From positions 1 through 64,000 of the forward strand of contig JAYMTJ010000003.1 of the NCBI GenBank assembly GCA_036897525.1: a stretch of 64,000 nt of DNA, given 5' to 3'. The notes beneath the pieces are model-generated. The model saw only the letters and a list, made by a program, of their open reading frames with translations, was not told where the DNA came from and did not search any database. Below, piece after piece: positions 10,611 to 23,560 of the stretch. The DNA is from Pelargonium x hortorum (taxonomy: Eukaryota; Streptophyta; Magnoliopsida; Geraniales; Geraniaceae). The first letter of the stretch is position 1. Each line of letters begins with the position of its first letter. Position numbers and translations under genes: made by a program.

Positions 10611-12558
10611 TAAATAAGTTATCAGATAATATAATAGGTTAATCTTTGCTTGCGTATGGGTGTTCGGACCAAAATAATAAATAATTGAACTAATATAATA
10701 ATATAAAGAGCCCCGCTTTTGACGGGTACTCTTTGGTATTCTAGCTTATAGGTATTGTGGTTTTTCTCGCAAGTAGTTATATATATTGTGCACAAAGGCC
10801 CCGTTCTAAATATTCTTTCCTCTAAGTTTTCCTGGTTTCCTTATGAAGTATAGTCTTAATTTCGTAAGCTAGATTTCTTTTATACCCTTTTTTTTGTTAA
10901 TAGTAGGGAGACTTATATCAGAAATAGCGGACTCACATAAAAGTGTAGACTTCTTCAGTGCAAAATAAAAAGACTAATAAGGTAGGGGAAGCCCCTTTTA
11001 GACAAGTAATACGCAACAAGTTTTTCTTACTAAAAAATGCAGCCTTTTTTAACTTTCTTTTAGGAATAACTTAACAACCCCCCCGTATCCGCTTTTTTCA
11101 GAGAATACAAATAATTAATAATCTGAGTTTTATTTTACTAGCCAGTGCTTTTCTTAAAACTAAGTAACGGCAAAAGTCCAAAAAATACGCTCGGGTTTTC
11201 TACTAAAGTCTTGTTACTTAGCCTAGCGGAGTTACTCGTCAAATCCCACCCCTTTTGTAAACAGTTGTAACAATTACATTCTCTCAGTATTTTCCTAACT
11301 TAGGTCTGAATTACCGAAACTAAAAAAGCCTTTAGCATTATTAGTAGATATGAAGATCTCAAAAAAATGCCTATCATATAACTCTTAAACATACAAAGTT
11401 TTAGGAGTTCTAATAAGGTATTGTGTAAATAAAAGTACTTTTCCTAAATCCTAAAAGAAAGGGACAAAGGCCGCTAAAGTGAACAAAAGAGTCTTTTCAA
11501 AAGCTCAAGGATATAGCTTCTAAACCTCTGGCTATAAAGTCTGTATAAATCAATAATCTATATACTCTCTACCAAATTCTTCTTAGAGTGCTTACTATTA
11601 CGTATGCAAAGGGAGTTACATGAGATTATTGTAGACTAAAGTACAAACAACTAAGACTAGGAGTTTTCCTGCGAGCATAAAGCAGACCCCAACCCAATTT
11701 AGCAGTACATACTATACTTTTCGGGAGAATGCGTACAACATAAAAAAAAGTTTAGATATCTATTTTGGTCACTCACTTTTCGATTCGGGAATTGCAAGAA
11801 AGAGTTCAGCTTACACCAAATTATTGTTTATGAGTACTTGTTTCTAGAAATGAAGTAAGGAAAATTCTAAAATAGACAGGAGAAGTCCCCTAGTTTGGCG
11901 TAACAAATTATTTAATTTAACTACTTTCTCGAATTAGGAGACCCCATTATTTATGTACAAGGTGCTCCCTTATGCTTTTCTCACGACCACATATTTATCT
12001 TTATCGAAAAAACCCTTGACATCTAGGTCGCAGAACCAGTCGATATTTAAAAAGTTATAGTACCCAAGAAAGAGTCTTCAGATTCTTTCAAAGGAATTCG
12101 AATTTGAGAGGATTAACCCAGAAGTTGGAAGTAAGCTCTTTAGTAGATAGGAGTTCATGCCATTCTTATATTCTGATTTTAAAAGGGAACAAGTACGTCT
12201 ATTGGCAAAGAGGTATCCGCTAGAAGAAGGCGGGGTTCCGGAAGAGCTTACTTTTGTTAAATAAAGTTTCGCTCGCTGTTCATATAGAGTCTAAATAATC
12301 GCAAAATATTGATAAAGGTGTTCGGGTTGTGAGTACAAATTTCTCGGAAATTTTATATCTCTATAACTTTTATAAAAAACAAGGATCCCAAGGCTGCCCT
12401 CTATTACACGACGTCTTATTTATTATCTTATTATTAAACTCCCGTACCAATCCGTTTTTTATTCTTTTAGTAGCTAGTTCAGAGAGGAGAACTCGTTACA
12501 TATTACCTATACAAAATGATTTCTCTAGTTATAGAAGAGACGTTCCGGAAGAAGGGGA

Positions 12559-12567
12559 GGGGGGGGG
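12559..12567. repeat. G9 homopolymer
   Basis: Nine G preceded by TTCCGGAAGAAGGGGA and followed by CTAT. The same frame, TTCCGGA then a G-run then CTAT, occurs at 9328-9345, so this may be the hypervariable end of a small repeated element. Confidence 0.7.
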
Positions 12568-14855
12568 CTATCACTGATTGCTTAAATAAGGGTACCTAAC
12601 TTCTCGGATCCTTTTTATTTTATGAATAAGTGTTTCGATAACTACAATTATAGCTATTCTTGCGGGTGTAGAGTAAGTCATACCAAATGGATGTCAAAAA
12701 ATACTGATTGGTAACAGATTCTTTTTTTTATATTTACCATAACAATACGAAGAGATCCAAAAAGGAATCGTAGGCAGGCAGATTTCACTAAGGTAAGTAA
12801 GGAACTTGGGTGGGTCTAAATAATTAATATAGGAGACACATATGACTAGACCCTGGTGACTTAAAAGCCACTCTTTAGCCGAGCGAGAACCCCTCCTAGA
12901 TTAGGGACGCCCTCCAAATGAAGCTTTAAATTCGGAGTTATTACTAGTTCTAGTTAGGTTTTTTGAGATTCATTAAAAAAAATGAAGGGAACCCGGCGCG
13001 AGTCCCTCTATATGTCTCATATCTCAAACCAAACACAAGAAAAGTGCGGGTTACAAAGAGTCTGTTATATAAAGAAAGCTGCTTGTTTAAGGATTTACAG
13101 AGGGTATATCCTAAAGGGTTACAGAAGAAAGTTATACCTCTTTATATGAAAGCTACAGGCAACAGTAAGAAAGAGTCTAGCTACTAAAAAAAAGAGGTCC
13201 TTTTAAGATTAAGATGAGGAAAGCTTGTAAGGAAGTCAAGAAAGAAAAACTCAAAAGACAAGGGCAATGGTGGAATTATCACCGAGTAATAGAACATTTC
13301 ATGCAAGTAATACCATATATTACGAATATATCTATCAACTACAATTACTAAATACTTTTTTCTAAATAGTTCCGTTTCCTCTTAGTGTACTCGGCAGGTA
13401 AGACTCCTTAGATAGGCATAACATGAAAGTTTAGGAAATCAAAGCCCAGGTAGTGTTGGAAAAGTTTGGACCTATATTCCTTTTACAGCCCTTTAACTTG
13501 ACCTCAGAAGCCCTTTTATACTATACTAGGACCCGGGGTAAAGTAAAGGCTTCTACCCTCAATTTCCATTTCTAAGGAGCCCCTACTCTATTAATTTTGT
13601 GATTTTGCCTTTTTTTTAACAGTGCCTGTGAAGAGTGGCTTTGTATTTGCTTTAACTGAGTTGAGTGACTGGAATGGGAACAATATCTGTCTTCATTTAG
13701 TAGAGGATCCCATACATTTTAGATCTCCGAAGTTATAGTACTCAGTTCTGGATTACAACTAAAATTAAGGTTTTAACAAGGGCATACCATTAAAATGGAA
13801 AGTAGATCAAATTGGAGCATACGAGAGGTATTCCATTATTCAAAAGTTTATAAAGAGGTTAAATTTCTGATCTGAGTGTCTAACCAGTATTTCAGGTATT
13901 TGAAAAATAAAGATTTCACTAGGGTTCGCTTTATTTATCAGTTTTCTCTAGAAGCTTTGTAATATTTGTTTGTTACGGAATTCCCTAGGTATCCCCTCTG
14001 CGCTTAGGGCAGAATCTAAAAAAACAAGTATATGCTTTACTTTTTTTTATACTCAGAGCTATACTTGTATTCTGTATCTCTATTTGTAGTATCTTTATTT
14101 ATATAAATCCTCGACACTTAACTCAGTTACAGGGTTCCTACTCTCACCCTTATGAATCTGCATTTCCCTAGCCAATGTTATCGCTCTTTATAGTGGTAAA
14201 AGCCTCTCTTATAGATTCCTTGTAGAAAGGCAAAAGCGGTTACCTTTTAGAAGGCCCCTGTTAGGAACAAATTAGAATTAAGACTTAATTTAATAAGCTG
14301 CTTGGTGGCTTCTCAAAACTAATAAAATTGGGGAGGCTCGGCTCTAGGTGTTTAAGGGAGTTCCTAATAAAATAACAAAGTGTATTCTCTATAAGATTAA
14401 GTCTTGAAGTTTCGGTTGTGCTAAGGTTTTTTTACCAGTAGCAGGAAACTGAGTTCACTGAAGGGCCTCTTTTAGAAATTGTCCGGAGTTAAGACGCGTA
14501 AGAGGTTTCTTTTATATAGTTTTAATGAAATTCTAGTCGAAAATTTTAAGGAATCCGGTTGTCCTAACTAAGACACTATCTTGCGAGACTTTCCTTCCGG
14601 AATTTTCTATTTCTTCTGAGTTATCTGTTTTGTCCTTACTTAAAGGCATTAGGTGTATACCGGGTAATCTAATCCATTTGTATAGAATTCTGAAATACCT
14701 TAACCTTAGTCTAAAAAAGAGATGCTTGTGAAACGCTTAATCAAATTAAAGTCATTTATGGAATACAATTCAAAAGAGGCTGGTTACTCGACAATGTAAA
14801 TAAGAATTACAGATTCTATTATTTTAAGGGCAATTCTTCCAGTAACTCCTGGCGG

Positions 14856-14863
14856 CCCCCCCC
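14856..14863. repeat. C8 homopolymer
   Basis: Eight C in AT-rich DNA, the longest C-run I see in the window. Confidence 0.8.
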
Positions 14864-16959
14864 GTATAAGCTTTATACCCAACCCAAAACTGAACTCCCT
14901 TTCTTTTTATTACGAACTGCTTGCAAACCCATACTTTGGAGTATCAACACGTAAAATAAGAAAAGCAAGCATTGTCTAAACTTGTAAGCTACTCCTATGA
15001 AAGGATTGCTTTTCCATATCTTGATCTTGGGCGGGATTCCGCCTTTTTGTACTAAATGCAACTTCATTTTTCAGACTTGATAAGTAGAAATCCTCCTAAA
15101 AATACACGGGGTTTTACTTGTGTAGTTGCGCAAATAAGTTTCCGCGATATCTAGTAAGACAACGTGTCTAGCTACAAAGGCATGTAAGTCAAATAGGTCT
15201 ACAATCCGGCAAAAGTTTCCGTGCTGTTAGATTTAATAATAAGAGTCCCTTTGAGGGCTTTAAAACTTAGGGTTTATTAGGCTTTATTATTTATTAGAAG
15301 GTGAAGTGTTATATGGGATTAGCTCCTTATGGCTGCCTTAAAAGTCTATTTCTAGGACTTCCAGATATAGTTTAGGAAGCTTCTCTTATTATAGTCGGGA
15401 GTTGAAACCCTTTAGCTTTTCGCAGCTGTGTTAATAAATTATTCTAAGTTATTTAGGAATCTTTTTTTTATCTTACAAGCAGTTCCTTAGGATTTTAAGA
15501 GCCCTATCTCGCTCGTCTAAATCAGATGGTTAGTTTCTTTTTCTACTGCCGTGCAGTAAAATTTAGATAAGAAATCCCAAACAATTAAATTAAAAAAGGG
15601 TATTCTTGTAGTTTAGGAACCCTTATCTTGAATTAGTTATGACAGCCCAAATACGTATACTTTGAATATAAAGAGCCCCCGAATTTCTTGTTGTTCATTC
15701 ACATATGGTATATAATATTCAACTTTTTAACAGCATAAAACTCCCTTAAAAAGTACTCCTTGAAGCAAAGAAGGCTACCAATTTCTGAGGGATAGCCTCT
15801 TCAATTTCTTACTCTTTTTACGACTGGACGGTAGGCAAATCGCAGGAAGGAGTCTATATCTATAATAGGGAACAGATATCCGAGAAACGTATTAAGTATA
15901 GCTTACTTGCCGGTCTTCTCCAGCATTGTGTCTATATCTTCATTCATATAGGGCTGATAAAAGCCCAATGAGTGCAAATTCTTTTCAGTTCCTTTTCAAA
16001 GTCCTATGAAAAAACACAATTCTACCTGTTTGTTAGGGGGGTATCTAACAAAATGTAGGCTTTTTAGCATTTTACTCATTCATCGTCAGTACAAGGTTCA
16101 AGTCGTATCAGTTCGCAGGGCTTCTTCCCAGCCTTTTTTGGAAAAGGGTTTCCGCTAAAGTGTACAACTTCAAATATACCAAATAAAAAAGAGTCAAGTC
16201 CAGATAATTGCGAAACGTATCGAACTGAATAAAACTTCGGTTGACCTTTGCAATACTGTGTACGAAAGTTTGGTATACAGTAAGTAAATAAAGAGTCATT
16301 TCAATTTTCTGACAGCTCCTAGTATCTACCTACAAGTTTTGCGCTAATTGCAGTCTTATTCTGGATCTATTATTATTTTACGTTTTCAAGTGTTCTCAGA
16401 TTCCCAGTTCCTAATCTCATGCTCTGAACAGTTCGACGGCTTGTCCTCTACTTAGAAGGTTCTATATGGTTACTAAATTGACAAGTATTCCTATAGGGAA
16501 GGGATCCTACTTACAAAAAAAAACTTAGCAGCCCCTGTCATAGGACACATTCTTGTCTTTAGACTTTGTTAATTTAAGTTTTCGAGGTCAACTTTGGCTA
16601 GGCAAAGAGTCTTTTAAAGCATGCAAGATTTTTCTTTTCTCTGTGTGGTGTAAGACCTACTCTCAAAAATTCTCATTAGTCAGATAAAGTAAAGAAAGGG
16701 TGTCTAAATTTATACAAATAAAGGAGGAATTTCTAACGTTCTATCTAGTATAAATTGTTGAATACAAAAAAGGATGTAAAAGCCCCTTCAGAGCCGGGGA
16801 GCTCCTAATAAAAGAATTCCTCTACCTTTTCTTTTTATCAGTATAACAACTGAGTATGCTTTTGCCCGGCACTCTTTTCGAAATTACTTATTAAATAGAA
16901 AGAAAAAAAATCTATATCTAGCAGGTATATACTCGTATCTCAATGGGGCAGTAATCTAG

Positions 16960-17030
16960 AAAGAAATTAATTAGTGGTAGAGTGTAGGAATTTTAAATAG
17001 AAATGCCGTAGGTTCGAGTCGACTTAAAAA
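16960..17030 (+). pseudogene. tRNA-like remnant
   Basis: TAGTGGTAGAG at 16972-16982 resembles a D-arm and GTAGGTTCGAGTC at 17008-17020 is a near-canonical T-loop with its closing G and C. Spacing fits a tRNA of about 72 bases. The T-stem does not pair (GTAGG against CGACT) and no acceptor stem is visible, so it cannot be a working tRNA as it stands. The middle, AATTTTAAAT, could reflect an old Lys or Asn anticodon arm, but identity is not decidable. Confidence 0.33.
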
Positions 17031-17599
17031 TAAAAGCCATAAGAAAGGTCTTTAGGGTTTAGTTTTATACGAATAAATAAATGTACAAGGTAGGTTAAGT
17101 TAAAGGCAATTGAAGCTTTTATAGCTGTCTTGACAAATTCATAAGTAAGGGATCTGACTCTCGTTGCTCTAGAACGTAGTATTGTCTTTACGTCAAATGT
17201 CTTAATACAATTAATAAGTTGTGTAAGCAGTTGCCCTTCTTTTTTGGATTCTAGAACCTGTAGAAAAAAGGCATTCTTTTTTATCCGCGATACCTAAATA
17301 TGATGCCTCATATCTTAGTAAGAAGCAATGTCTAGAAATCTAAGAAACAAATTCTAGAGAGCTGTTAGGGGTAAAATCTTGAGAATCGAAGCGCAGTTAT
17401 AAAATATAAAGAAAGGAATCTTCTTCCCTGCAAATATGGACAATCTTAACTTAAAAAGGAGTCTTCCTGGACTTCTAATTCTTGTTTTCGCTTCAAAATC
17501 TTTACTAGTAGCAGAGTAGCTATCCTACTATTATGTATTCCTCTGGTTATCCTGATGAGCAAAAGCTGACGAGTAAATCTATTTTTAGGAGAGCTCCGC
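17031..17599. other. Non-coding, nothing recognised
   Basis: AT-rich DNA with no frame or RNA that I can support. Confidence 0.5.
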
Positions 17600-17660
17600 A
17601 CTAAAGTCTCTCGGATATTACAAATTTTTGAGTCTTCTCATCCTGTTATAAGGTAACTCT
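17600..17660 (-). pseudogene. LSU rRNA domain V-like fragment
   Basis: Read on the minus strand, AGTTACCTT then ATAACAGGATGA (17638-17658) follows the peptidyl-transferase-region consensus GGTTACC...GGGATAACAGGCTGA, with the four or five bases GGGG(A) missing. Further on, AAGACTCA and AATATCCGAGAG resemble the following AAGAGTTCATATCGACGG. The order is right but gaps are needed. Another LSU domain V piece (P-loop) lies on the other strand at 50925. Confidence 0.3.
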
Positions 17661-17939
17661 TAGCCACAGGTAGAATAAAGTATAAACACGAAGTCTATAA
17701 AAAGGAACCTTATATCCTTTTCCTCTCTCAGAATTGAATCCCTAGGACTTTTACGAGCAAAGAAGTTTCCTTGGAGTCTCAAAGTCCTCGTGAAGTTGTA
17801 GTAGTACAAGCGCAGGGTATTACTTCTTTTTTCAATCTGGTTCCTACTTAAGGGAGTTGGCTTAACTAGACAGGATACAAGTTATTAAATGTAAGTCTAC
17901 AAAAAAGAGTCATTTTAAGTAAGTAATTATTAGCTCCAA
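17661..17939. other. Non-coding, nothing recognised
   Basis: No supportable feature. Confidence 0.5.
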
Positions 17940-18960
17940 GGAATTAAAGAATGTAAAGGAGTGTTCCTCTGTTTCAAGTTTCGGATAATGAAAGTAATAA
18001 AGATTTTAAGGAATTTAGTAATGAATAGAGAACTAAGTATAAGGGAGTGCCTAGTTTTAGTACAAGACTTGCTGTACAGTAAGAGTAAAGTTTAAGGGTT
18101 GTTTTAGGAGTCTAGCTGCAATTCTCCTTTCTGATCTAGTGTAATAAGTAACAAGGAATTGGTTCAAAGTCTTACCTAATTGAAGTAAGTCATAGAGTTT
18201 CCTGATTAGAATAAGCGGTCTTCTTCTAGCTCATAAGAAGAAGAAAGTTGTAGGTAGGCATAGGAAAGGTAAATCTCCGAGGAAAGCTTTAGCTTGGGAA
18301 AGTTAGGAATATGAAGAGTAAGAAGTTGTTGGATATGTAGGTATGGATGTTCTATCTACAAGACTCTATTGCAATTCCCTCCTGCGCTACAGTCAGGTAC
18401 ACCAGGCAAGATTTATCTTGTTGATGGGGTTTTCTAATCTTTTTTACTGATTCGGGAAATTGTTATCCTTACTTAGTTTTTACTGAAAGTATTTACTTAA
18501 AGGGTCTAATATCGTAAAGTATCCTTTTATTCCTGGAGTTTAAGTTGAAGCGGCTATGTAGCTATAAAGAAAGGTGTTGACTGTTCCAGTGTTTCTAAGT
18601 TTCCGAGTGACATCCACTTTACGGATTCATTTTCGAGGCTCTAGGGAAGGAAAGTAGTATAAAACTGGAAGTTCTTTAAACTGGTTGCTATGTTTTCTAG
18701 TCAGTCTAAAGGCTTTTCAAGAAGAAATCTTTAATAGTTGCGGCTTTTCCAGAATCCGATAATGTATTCCTGGTTTTGGGAAGTTATTCCGATCTATGTA
18801 CAAGGAGTTAAAGATTCTAATGCTTATGATGGACCTGGTTTGTTATTGTCTTTCAAGGAGTGTATAATTTCTACAAAGATGTTTCTTTTCTATTGTGATT
18901 TGGATTTCGGGCTCTTTTTTTAACACTTTTAGTAAATAGAAAGTTACTCTTAGTGGGAGT
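17940..18960. other. G/T-rich strand-skewed block
   Basis: The plus strand is clearly G-rich and C-poor, most obviously at 18181-18360. Patchwork palindromes are sparse. The frame at 18738-18923 (61 codons) is unrecognised. Confidence 0.5.
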
Positions 18961-19473
18961 AACTCGGTTAGTGATTGCCCGGAATTGTGTCTTAGACGCA
19001 TGAATCATATAAACCTAAAAAGGGTTAACTTTAACTAAATTACGATTTGCTTCTTTTTTTTAACAACTTCAATCACAGGTATCTTTCTTTTTTAATTAAA
19101 ATCGGCAATGTCAGCCTGCTTTAGAACTTGATAAACCTCTACTTATAGTTTAGCAACACTGTCCATTGCAGGAAACAACAAAGCTCCAAAGAATTATTGC
19201 ATAGAGTGTATTCCTATCCCTTTGCTTGCTTTAGCTACTGCTTTACAAAGAAGACTAAAAACTAAGACTCTGTTATTATACTCCTTAACTGTGTCAAACT
19301 AACAGGAAATTCTAGAAGTCCTGCAGGCTACCTCAGTTCCTAGCTTTACAATAGATTCTATTTAGACTGAATTTCCTGGCTAAAGAGTTACCGTCTGGAG
19401 GATTTAGAGTTTATAGTTAGCAAAAGAAGTCAAATACCGAAACGGACAAGTTAGTAAATCAAGAAAGTGTACC

Positions 19474-19506
19474 TTGGTAAAGCAATACCAATCCGTGAGA
19501 TACCGT
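19474..19506 (+). repeat. Dispersed repeat family B, copy 1
   Basis: TTGGTAAAGCAATACCAAT followed by CCGTGAGATAC matches 50587-50615 at most positions and more loosely 58926-58965. The core, GGTAAAGCAATAC, is shared by copies 1 and 2. Function unknown. Confidence 0.55.
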
Positions 19507-20851
19507 CACCTAGTTCTCAGCTGAAACTATAATATCCACATGTTCTAACCCTCTTGAACCTAACAAGTCTAAATTCCTTTAAATAATCTATAATTAGCTT
19601 TGCACAAACTGACAAAGGGTTTTCCGGTATTTAGGGTCAACTTTTTCTACAGTCTACTTATAAAGTGTTTGAGTTCAATTCAGTGGAGCCCTGGTCTACC
19701 AAAAGAAGGGTTTCGTAGGTGCAACTTAGAGGTCTCTGTTAGTTAATTAAAAAAAAAACGAGTACTAAATCAGAGTATAAAGGTTCCCTATTTAGTATTT
19801 GCAAGATTTAAGAAATCCCTACCTATTGGGTGAAAGAAAAGTCCTTTCGATTATATAAGCCATTGTTAGTATTTCTCCTCATAGTCAAGACTCCGCTCTC
19901 TAAGCAACTGCTCTCTTGATTGAAGTGAACTTTTGACTCTTTCCTAATCGAATAGTCAGCTACAGCACCTATAGAATAAGATAACCCTACGAAGAGTAAC
20001 CTTTTAAAAACCCTTTTCTCGAACTTGAGTATTTGTTTAACCTTTCTTAGCCCATGAATAACTTTAACGACAACAGTACTAAGTATCCAGGCCCGGTATA
20101 CGCTAATAAAATATCCCAATCCTAGTCAAAATATATCAAGCAAGAACTTCCTAAGAAGCACCCTTACAAGAAAAGAACTATCCCTTTTACTCAAGTCTTT
20201 TTTTTTAGAATAACTAAGGAGATTTAGATTCTCTTGATTTACTCCAAGCGGAATTCCCAAACCCTGTGGCTAGACTGAGAAATTTGCCCTAAAAGTGACA
20301 GACAGCACAAATAGATTTACGTAAGAGGGATCCAAAAATTATGAAAAAGAATACTAAATTAACAGAATTTCAAAGATTGTACTTACTACACTTTTTAGGT
20401 ATTTTCTAAAAAAGTAGGGGCTGCTCTATCTTAACGTATTTCTTCTGGTTTATCTATTAGCTACTCCAAGCTGGAATTAAAATAGATCTAGAAAAGTTAA
20501 TACTCTTTCCTTAACAAAGGGATTCCTAAATATTTACCGCCTGCTATTTCAAAAATATGGCATAAATTTCGAGAGAACACAAGGGCCTAGGAGATCCCAT
20601 TATCAGAAAAAACCAAGAAGTTTTCTTAGGAATCCTTGATATGACAACCGCTGCAGTAGAAAGCAGGAACTAAAAAAGCCTTTCTAAGAACAGTCTCCCA
20701 CGGCATTTTTTTTGTCAATAAAAATCTAGACTGGATCTACTGAAAAGGAGTAATAAAAAGAATTGAATTTGCATTTCGGATGCCCTAAAACTTTAAAGAT
20801 TCCTTAAACTTAAAAGGTTACGCCAAGACCGACCCTCCCTCAGTTTACCCA

Positions 20852-20869
20852 AGAATCGCAAGAATCGCA
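20852..20869. repeat. 9-bp tandem duplication
   Basis: AGAATCGCA occurs twice in direct succession. Confidence 0.85.
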
Positions 20870-22700
20870 AGTATCCCGAGTTAATCTAGAATATCCCTAA
20901 CTAAAAGGCGAAGGCGCTCAGCAGGAGATTTTTTATTTCACAAATGAAGTTCAAAGAAAGATTAGCCATGCAAGGTTGTTTTTGGTTACTTCTTAAATTC
21001 TACAGGATCAAAACTTTTACGGGTCTTTTAAGAGGCTCCTGATGTTCAAGGCTCAAGTGCCAGATACAGTAAAGAAAACGAACAAAACCAAAAATTAGAT
21101 GCTCTAGGACCTGCGAAATAGTAGGACTGCCCGCGAGGGGTTTCTGTTATTACTAAGGAAATCCTTTTTTTGTGCGGCGACTCAGCAACCCACATTCTAT
21201 TTTCTTTACTGTACTGGATTTCCAAGCTCTATCTATTTTTTGTTTGGATATTACTCGTCTAGCCTGCAAAATTCCAAAATAATCTAGCACAATTAAACTA
21301 AATAAATCCTGCCCTGAACCTTGTTAAGGGTTCTCCTAACACCTCGAGCGTAAAATTGAAGTTCCCCTACCAATTTATTAATTACATTACTGAGACAGCC
21401 TCTACAACAAAACATGGTTCACCAAAAGCAAAATGTCAAGAGTATTTTAAAAAACTCCAGTATCCATCCTACTTATATTGTAAAATCAAAACTTTTTAGT
21501 AAAGTATTAGCTCGAGCAAGAACTACCTCTTTTTTAGTTTGACTTTGAAGGAAGGACTCGGGGACTTACTAGAAGGTTATATTATCCTCGGTTACTCATA
21601 CTCATTTAACATAGGTTAAGTAAGAATCTTTTTGTTCTTTTTTATCTTTTATCCAAGAGTTTTCTAAATCCTCTTTTTATATCAGGCAGGCCCTTACCTT
21701 AATAAAGTAAAGAGACACCTATATTATTTATTATATTACCTTCCCTTTTTAAACCAGATCGAACAAGTTTTGTATTTGATTAAAAGCAACAAAACCTTAA
21801 GAGAATTGAATTTCCTTATAACAGCAGGGATTTCCAGTCCAGTATTGAATAGAGAAACAGCACGATTTCCCAGGTCTCTTTTGAGCTTGCCTAAATTCAA
21901 AGGGTTTCGCTAGAAATCATTTACTTGTCAGAATTCTATTAGGTATTAATCTATTCCAAAGGAGATCCTTATCGGATATTTTTTTTATTCTTTTTTGATA
22001 TTCTTCAAAAGAAAAAGGTGGAGTAGGAATTCTTTTTCTCGCTGTTATCAAACTTTTGTAGTCCAACGAACGGGTGTAGTAACCAGCTTTAAATAATTGT
22101 AAATTATCACGAACCCCTCTGTCTGAAAAAAGAATAAGCCGGCTTTTAACTCGTTATAAATCAAAATCTAACCCACGAAAATGGGCCATTTTCTTCCTCT
22201 GTTTTTTAATAATTTACAGAAGATAATTGGAGAGCCTTCATTAAGCATTAAGACACCTCGGCGCGGGAAGACGTATTTAATTAAGCCACTCCTTTAGTTT
22301 AGCTACCTTAACTTATCTCTAAAGTTTTTTCGGGCAGAAGCAAAAACAAGGGAATCCTTGTTTATAGATCTCCTAAATGCAAATACCGAATTCATGAACT
22401 GCCTTAGTTATAAAACTCCGCTATGATTCTAAATCTAGAGGAGCTGACTTCTAAGAAATACCCAGGAACAGGAAGACTTCTTCATTTACTAAATTACTTG
22501 CTTAAACATAAACCTTACAAATAACTATAACATTCCAGTGCTAAGTTACATAGTCAAGAGTATTCTCTAGTTACGAAAGTTGTCTTAATAAGTATACAGG
22601 AAATCTAAACTTCTTCGCTTAGTTGTATAGTTGAAATTTAAGAGATCATTTTTTTAAGGGTCGAAAGGGAATCCCTGCAAAATTGCTTTATAATTAAAAA

Positions 22701-23560
22701 AATGAAGTAGACAGAGCTTTTACAGCTTAGGTTGGAGTGGAGCTGTGTTAATGGAGCACTGCAAGAGTTCGCGTTTAGTTATAGGAAACTAGTACCTTGT
22801 ATTTATAGTAAGACATAAGTTTGGATCTTTTTTAAATTTCACGGGCCAAGCATTCATTGGGAATGGAATATTGCAGGCCTTATATAACTCTAACGGGGAC
22901 CTAGCTTAGTTTAGTAGTATAGAAGCAAGTAAAAGCAATGCTATATTAAAGGACTCCCTTACTGCGAGGAATCGGTCATTATATGAAAAGCAGGGACCTT
23001 TAATCTAGTCTAGAGGAGTGCATTCAATTTTATGCCTTTTCCTGTATGTAAGTAGTAAGTCATAGGTATAGTTTACTTTTACCTTTATTGATCCAATTTT
23101 ACTAAACCCAGACGGCAGCTTACAGTATAATGTATAAAGTTTGGCAAATCATGGTGTAAGTGTAAGGCTGGGAGCTTAGTAAGGGCTTTCACTCAAATTT
23201 TTATTAATCAGACTCAGGGATCTTAAGGAATAAGAAGTCTTTTTGATACCGAAGGTACATACGGATCTTTGTTAGCTGCATTTGTATAGTCTCTAAAATG
23301 GGTGTATTTGAAGAGTCAATTTTTTGACTTTGATCACATTTACTAGATGAGGTCCTTTAATTAATAGGAAATTAGATTCATTTTTATAGGAAAAGGGTTC
23401 GGGTGGAGTCTTCTTTTTAAATGGATGACTAGTAGAAAAATATTGATTAGGAGATCAAGCGAGCCTGACCCGGTAGGATACCCGTGATCGGCTAGTCTGC
23501 TTTGGACAAGGGAAATCAAAAAAAAAAAAGGAAAGATACAAAGTGAGTGAGGAGACAATT
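22701..23560. other. G/T-rich strand-skewed block
   Basis: G exceeds C on the plus strand. No recognisable gene. Confidence 0.4.

Larger units (their letters stand above)
10263..16030. other. Non-coding patchwork region
   Basis: About 5.8 kb without a supported gene. Homopolymers stand out: G9 at 12559-12567 and C8 at 14856-14863. Plus-strand frames at 12329-12577 and 12963-13187 and a minus frame at 14873-15067 match nothing I know. The 12963 product is basic (many Lys and Arg) but has no recognisable ribosomal-protein signature. Confidence 0.55.
18961..22700. other. Non-coding, A/C-leaning
   Basis: No supported gene. It holds repeat B copy 1 (19474-19506) and a 9-bp tandem duplication (20852-20869). 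The minus frame at 19823-20119 (98 codons) has no known relative that I can see. Confidence 0.5.

Noticed and set aside
12963-13187. Basic 74-codon frame, possibly a ribosomal protein
   Set aside because: Lys/Arg-rich composition alone is not evidence; no ribosomal-protein signature is visible.
16032-16106. Possible tRNA with GGTTCAAGTC at 16095
   Set aside because: Only the T-loop word fits; T-stem, D-arm and acceptor do not pair.
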